A stretch of 64,000 nucleotides of DNA. Origin: Burkholderiales bacterium (lineage in GTDB: Bacteria > Pseudomonadota > Gammaproteobacteria > Burkholderiales > Nitrosomonadaceae). The stretch is from the NCBI GenBank assembly GCA_024235795.1, contig JACKLR010000003.1, positions 744,001-808,000 on the forward strand, written 5' to 3'. Each line of letters begins with the position of its first letter. The first letter of the stretch is position 1. The notes below the pieces were generated by a model, which was not told the DNA's origin, made no database searches, and worked only from the letters and a program-made list of their open reading frames with translations. This document shows positions 62,301 to 64,000 of the stretch, one piece after another. Made by a program: the position numbers and the translations under genes.

Positions 62301-63761
62301 TTATCCAAAGACCCAGGGAATCAATGCATATGATAATCCGGTTACCACGACGATAGCCACCAGATTCAGTTTCAAACCGGCACTCGCCATTTGAGAAATG
62401 GTTACCTGACCGGTTGAATATACAACAGCATTCGGCGCCGTTGCCACCGGCAGCATAAACGCACAGCTTGCAGCCAGCGCAGTTGGCGCGAATAACAGCA
62501 TGGGATCTATACCACTGGATACTGCCAATACACCCAGAATTGGCAACAAGGTTGCAGTTGTTGCCGTATTACTGGTCAGTTCTGTCAAAAAAATCACCAG
62601 CGTAACCAATACAAACATCATCAGTATCAGATCCAAATGCGGCAAACCAGACAAACCGGCACCAATCCAAGCCGCCAGACCGGTATCTTTAATCGCATCA
62701 GCCAGGCTTAAACCACCACCAAACAGCAAAAGCACACCCCATGGTATTTTACTGGCGCTGTCCCAATCCATAAGGGCTGTTTCCATTTCTTGCGCGCTCG
62801 GTGTCTTTTGCCCAGCTGGAATAACAAACATGAGCACTGCGCCACCTACTGCTATCATGGCATCATTTAGCCATAACAAAATCTCAAACTGCTCTTGTAC
62901 CGGTACACGTAGTACCCACGCCATAGCGATAAATGCAAAAACATAAGTGATACGTCTTTCCGGCTGGGTCAATTTGCCTAGTTTTCTAAGTTCTTCATCA
63001 ATTACAGCCTTTGAAATTTGTTCGCCATGCAGATCAAACGAAAAAGCCCATTTTGTAAGAACCCACCAAGCCAGAGCCGTCATAACAATCACAACAGGCA
63101 CACCAAATATCATCCACTGAACAAAGCTAATATCGATACCATAATTCTGTTTCATGAAGCTGACCACAAATAAATTGGGAGGCGTACCAATAATGGTTCC
63201 TAATCCGCCAATACTGGCAGAATAAGCAATGCCTAAAATAAGGCAGAGTATAAATTTCCGGTGTTGCTCTACTTCGTCTTTAACCATTTCACCCGCCAGG
63301 GACATGGCAATCGGAATCATCATTAATGTGCTGGCAGTGTTGCTAATCCACATGGATATCAACGCGGTAGTGCCCATAAAACCGCCAATAATTCCCGAAG
63401 GACTATTACCAACACGAACAAGAATATTCAATGCAATACGGCGATGTAAATTCCATTTTTCCAAACCTTTTGCGATAATGAAACCGCCTAGCAGCAAGAA
63501 AATCGCTGGTGCCGCATAGGGAGCTGTGCTATCTTCCATTGACATAATACCCAATGCGGGAAACAACAGGATCGGCAATAACGAGGTAACTGGAATCGGC
63601 AGAACTTCGGTAGCCCACCAAATAGCCAATAGTAATGCTACTCCCGTAGTGCGCCATGCAGATTCCGACATTTCAGCCGGTGCTGGCGAGATAATAGTCA
63701 TAACCAAGAAACCGACACCTAAGATCAGACCAATTTGCTTTGGCTTTGTAAATGGCACCAT
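62301..63761 (-). CDS. DASS-family sodium/anion symporter
   Basis: The 486-residue protein has about 11-12 membrane helices and the SLC13/DASS signatures: SNTASTLMMIPIAMS and GTPPNLFVVSF in the first half, LTSNTATTATLLPILG and MLPVATAPNAVVYSTGQ in the second, the duplicated SNT motifs that bind sodium and carboxylate. Probable substrates are dicarboxylates such as succinate or malate. Stands alone between recQ and glnA. Confidence 0.92.
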   Translation of the reverse strand: MVPFTKPKQIGLILGVGFLVMTIISPAPAEMSESAWRTTGVALLLAIWWATEVLPIPVTSLLPILLFPALGIMSMEDSTAPYAAPAIFLLLGGFIIAKGLEKWNLHRRIALNILVRVGNSPSGIIGGFMGTTALISMWISNTASTLMMIPIAMSLAGEMVKDEVEQHRKFILCLILGIAYSASIGGLGTIIGTPPNLFVVSFMKQNYGIDISFVQWMIFGVPVVIVMTALAWWVLTKWAFSFDLHGEQISKAVIDEELRKLGKLTQPERRITYVFAFIAMAWVLRVPVQEQFEILLWLNDAMIAVGGAVLMFVIPAGQKTPSAQEMETALMDWDSASKIPWGVLLLFGGGLSLADAIKDTGLAAWIGAGLSGLPHLDLILMMFVLVTLVIFLTELTSNTATTATLLPILGVLAVSSGIDPMLLFAPTALAASCAFMLPVATAPNAVVYSTGQVTISQMASAGLKLNLVAIVVVTGLSYALIPWVFG

Positions 63762-63908
63762 TTTTTTCCAATATTGACTGTGATTTAATTTAAGAAGCTA
63801 CAAATATATCTGTACGATAATTTTATTATCGCAAAATATGTTTACAACGATAATTAAAAAACCTTTTGTTTGTTTCTATTCGGTTTCAGAATATTAATTG
63901 ATCGGTAC

Positions 63909-63917
63909 TGGTATAAT
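63909..63917 (+). promoter_or_regulatory. Extended -10 promoter of glnA
   Basis: TGGTATAAT is a consensus extended -10 about 55 bases before the glnA ATG. No clear -35 is correctly spaced. Confidence 0.55.
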
Positions 63918-63971
63918 TTAATCAAAGAATTCGGATATTAACTTGTAAACCCTGTTTGAGTGGAGATAAAA

Positions 63972-64000
63972 ATGGCGGTAGCTGATGTTTTGAAATTGAT
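63972..64000 (+). CDS. glnA: Glutamine synthetase, first codons (cut by window edge)
   Basis: An ATG at 63972, with GGAGAT six bases upstream, opens MAVADVLKLI, which matches the start of proteobacterial type I glutamine synthetase (MSVADVLKMI-type). Only nine complete codons are visible, so the call rests on this short match and the good ribosome-binding site. Confidence 0.65.

Overview
The window looks like a chromosomal segment of a betaproteobacterium. The moderate, AT-leaning base composition, the gene order and the protein sequences fit the Nitrosomonas/Nitrosomonadaceae group best. That placement is by eye and was not searched. Most of the window is conserved housekeeping operons on both strands, with one small decayed accessory stretch (about 27.2-30.4 kb).

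Layout: 1-7.5 kb (minus) holds a glycosyltransferase fragment, mltG and the fatty-acid/phospholipid cluster fabF-acpP-fabG-fabD-fabH-plsX, then rpmF and yceD; maf diverges from it. 8.5-11.3 kb holds a lipoprotein cytochrome c, a divergent HemN-like radical SAM protein and an FNR regulator whose upstream region carries a perfect FNR box. 11.4-24.3 kb (plus) is the translation and envelope run rpsB-tsf-pyrH-frr-uppS-cdsA-dxr-rseP-bamA-skp-fabZ-rnhB, from which lpxD, lpxA and lpxB are missing, followed by a CopD-like membrane protein and slyD. mutS follows on the minus strand.

27.2-30.4 kb is a gene-poor accessory stretch. It is bounded by imperfect direct repeats, one fused to a non-functional 3' fragment of tRNA-Asn. 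It holds two unrecognised genes, a 32-codon membrane micro-ORF with its own terminator, and a frameshifted ycaO remnant. 30.4-35.6 kb (minus) carries a DUF3465 protein and the mnmE-yidC-yidD-rnpA-rpmH cluster without dnaA beside it. rnpA appears to lack an ATG/GTG/TTG start at its expected N-terminus.

35.8-46 kb holds a Tat-exported transglutaminase-like protein, a carboxylesterase, exonuclease III, a CNNM/CorC protein and the complete Tol-Pal operon (ybgC-tolQRAB-pal-cpoB), followed by queE and queC for queuosine. Two copies of a small MITE-like repeat sit around pal-cpoB-queE. 47-51.5 kb holds a CsgG-like lipoprotein, a Sel1 lipoprotein, dsbB, and a Fur-box-preceded hemP followed by a DUF2325 gene and a two-domain multicopper oxidase. 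51.5-57.5 kb has ssb and a YajR-like MFS transporter divergent from uvrA and a glycerate 2-kinase. The end carries two uncharacterised genes, a porin, recQ, a DASS carboxylate transporter and the first codons of glnA.

I saw no CRISPR array, complete mobile element, rRNA or intact tRNA. I did not find a clear new multi-gene system. The best leads are the loss of the lpx genes from an otherwise conserved operon, the rnpA start, the tRNA-Asn-linked island with its micro-ORF, and the structured intergenic repeats.
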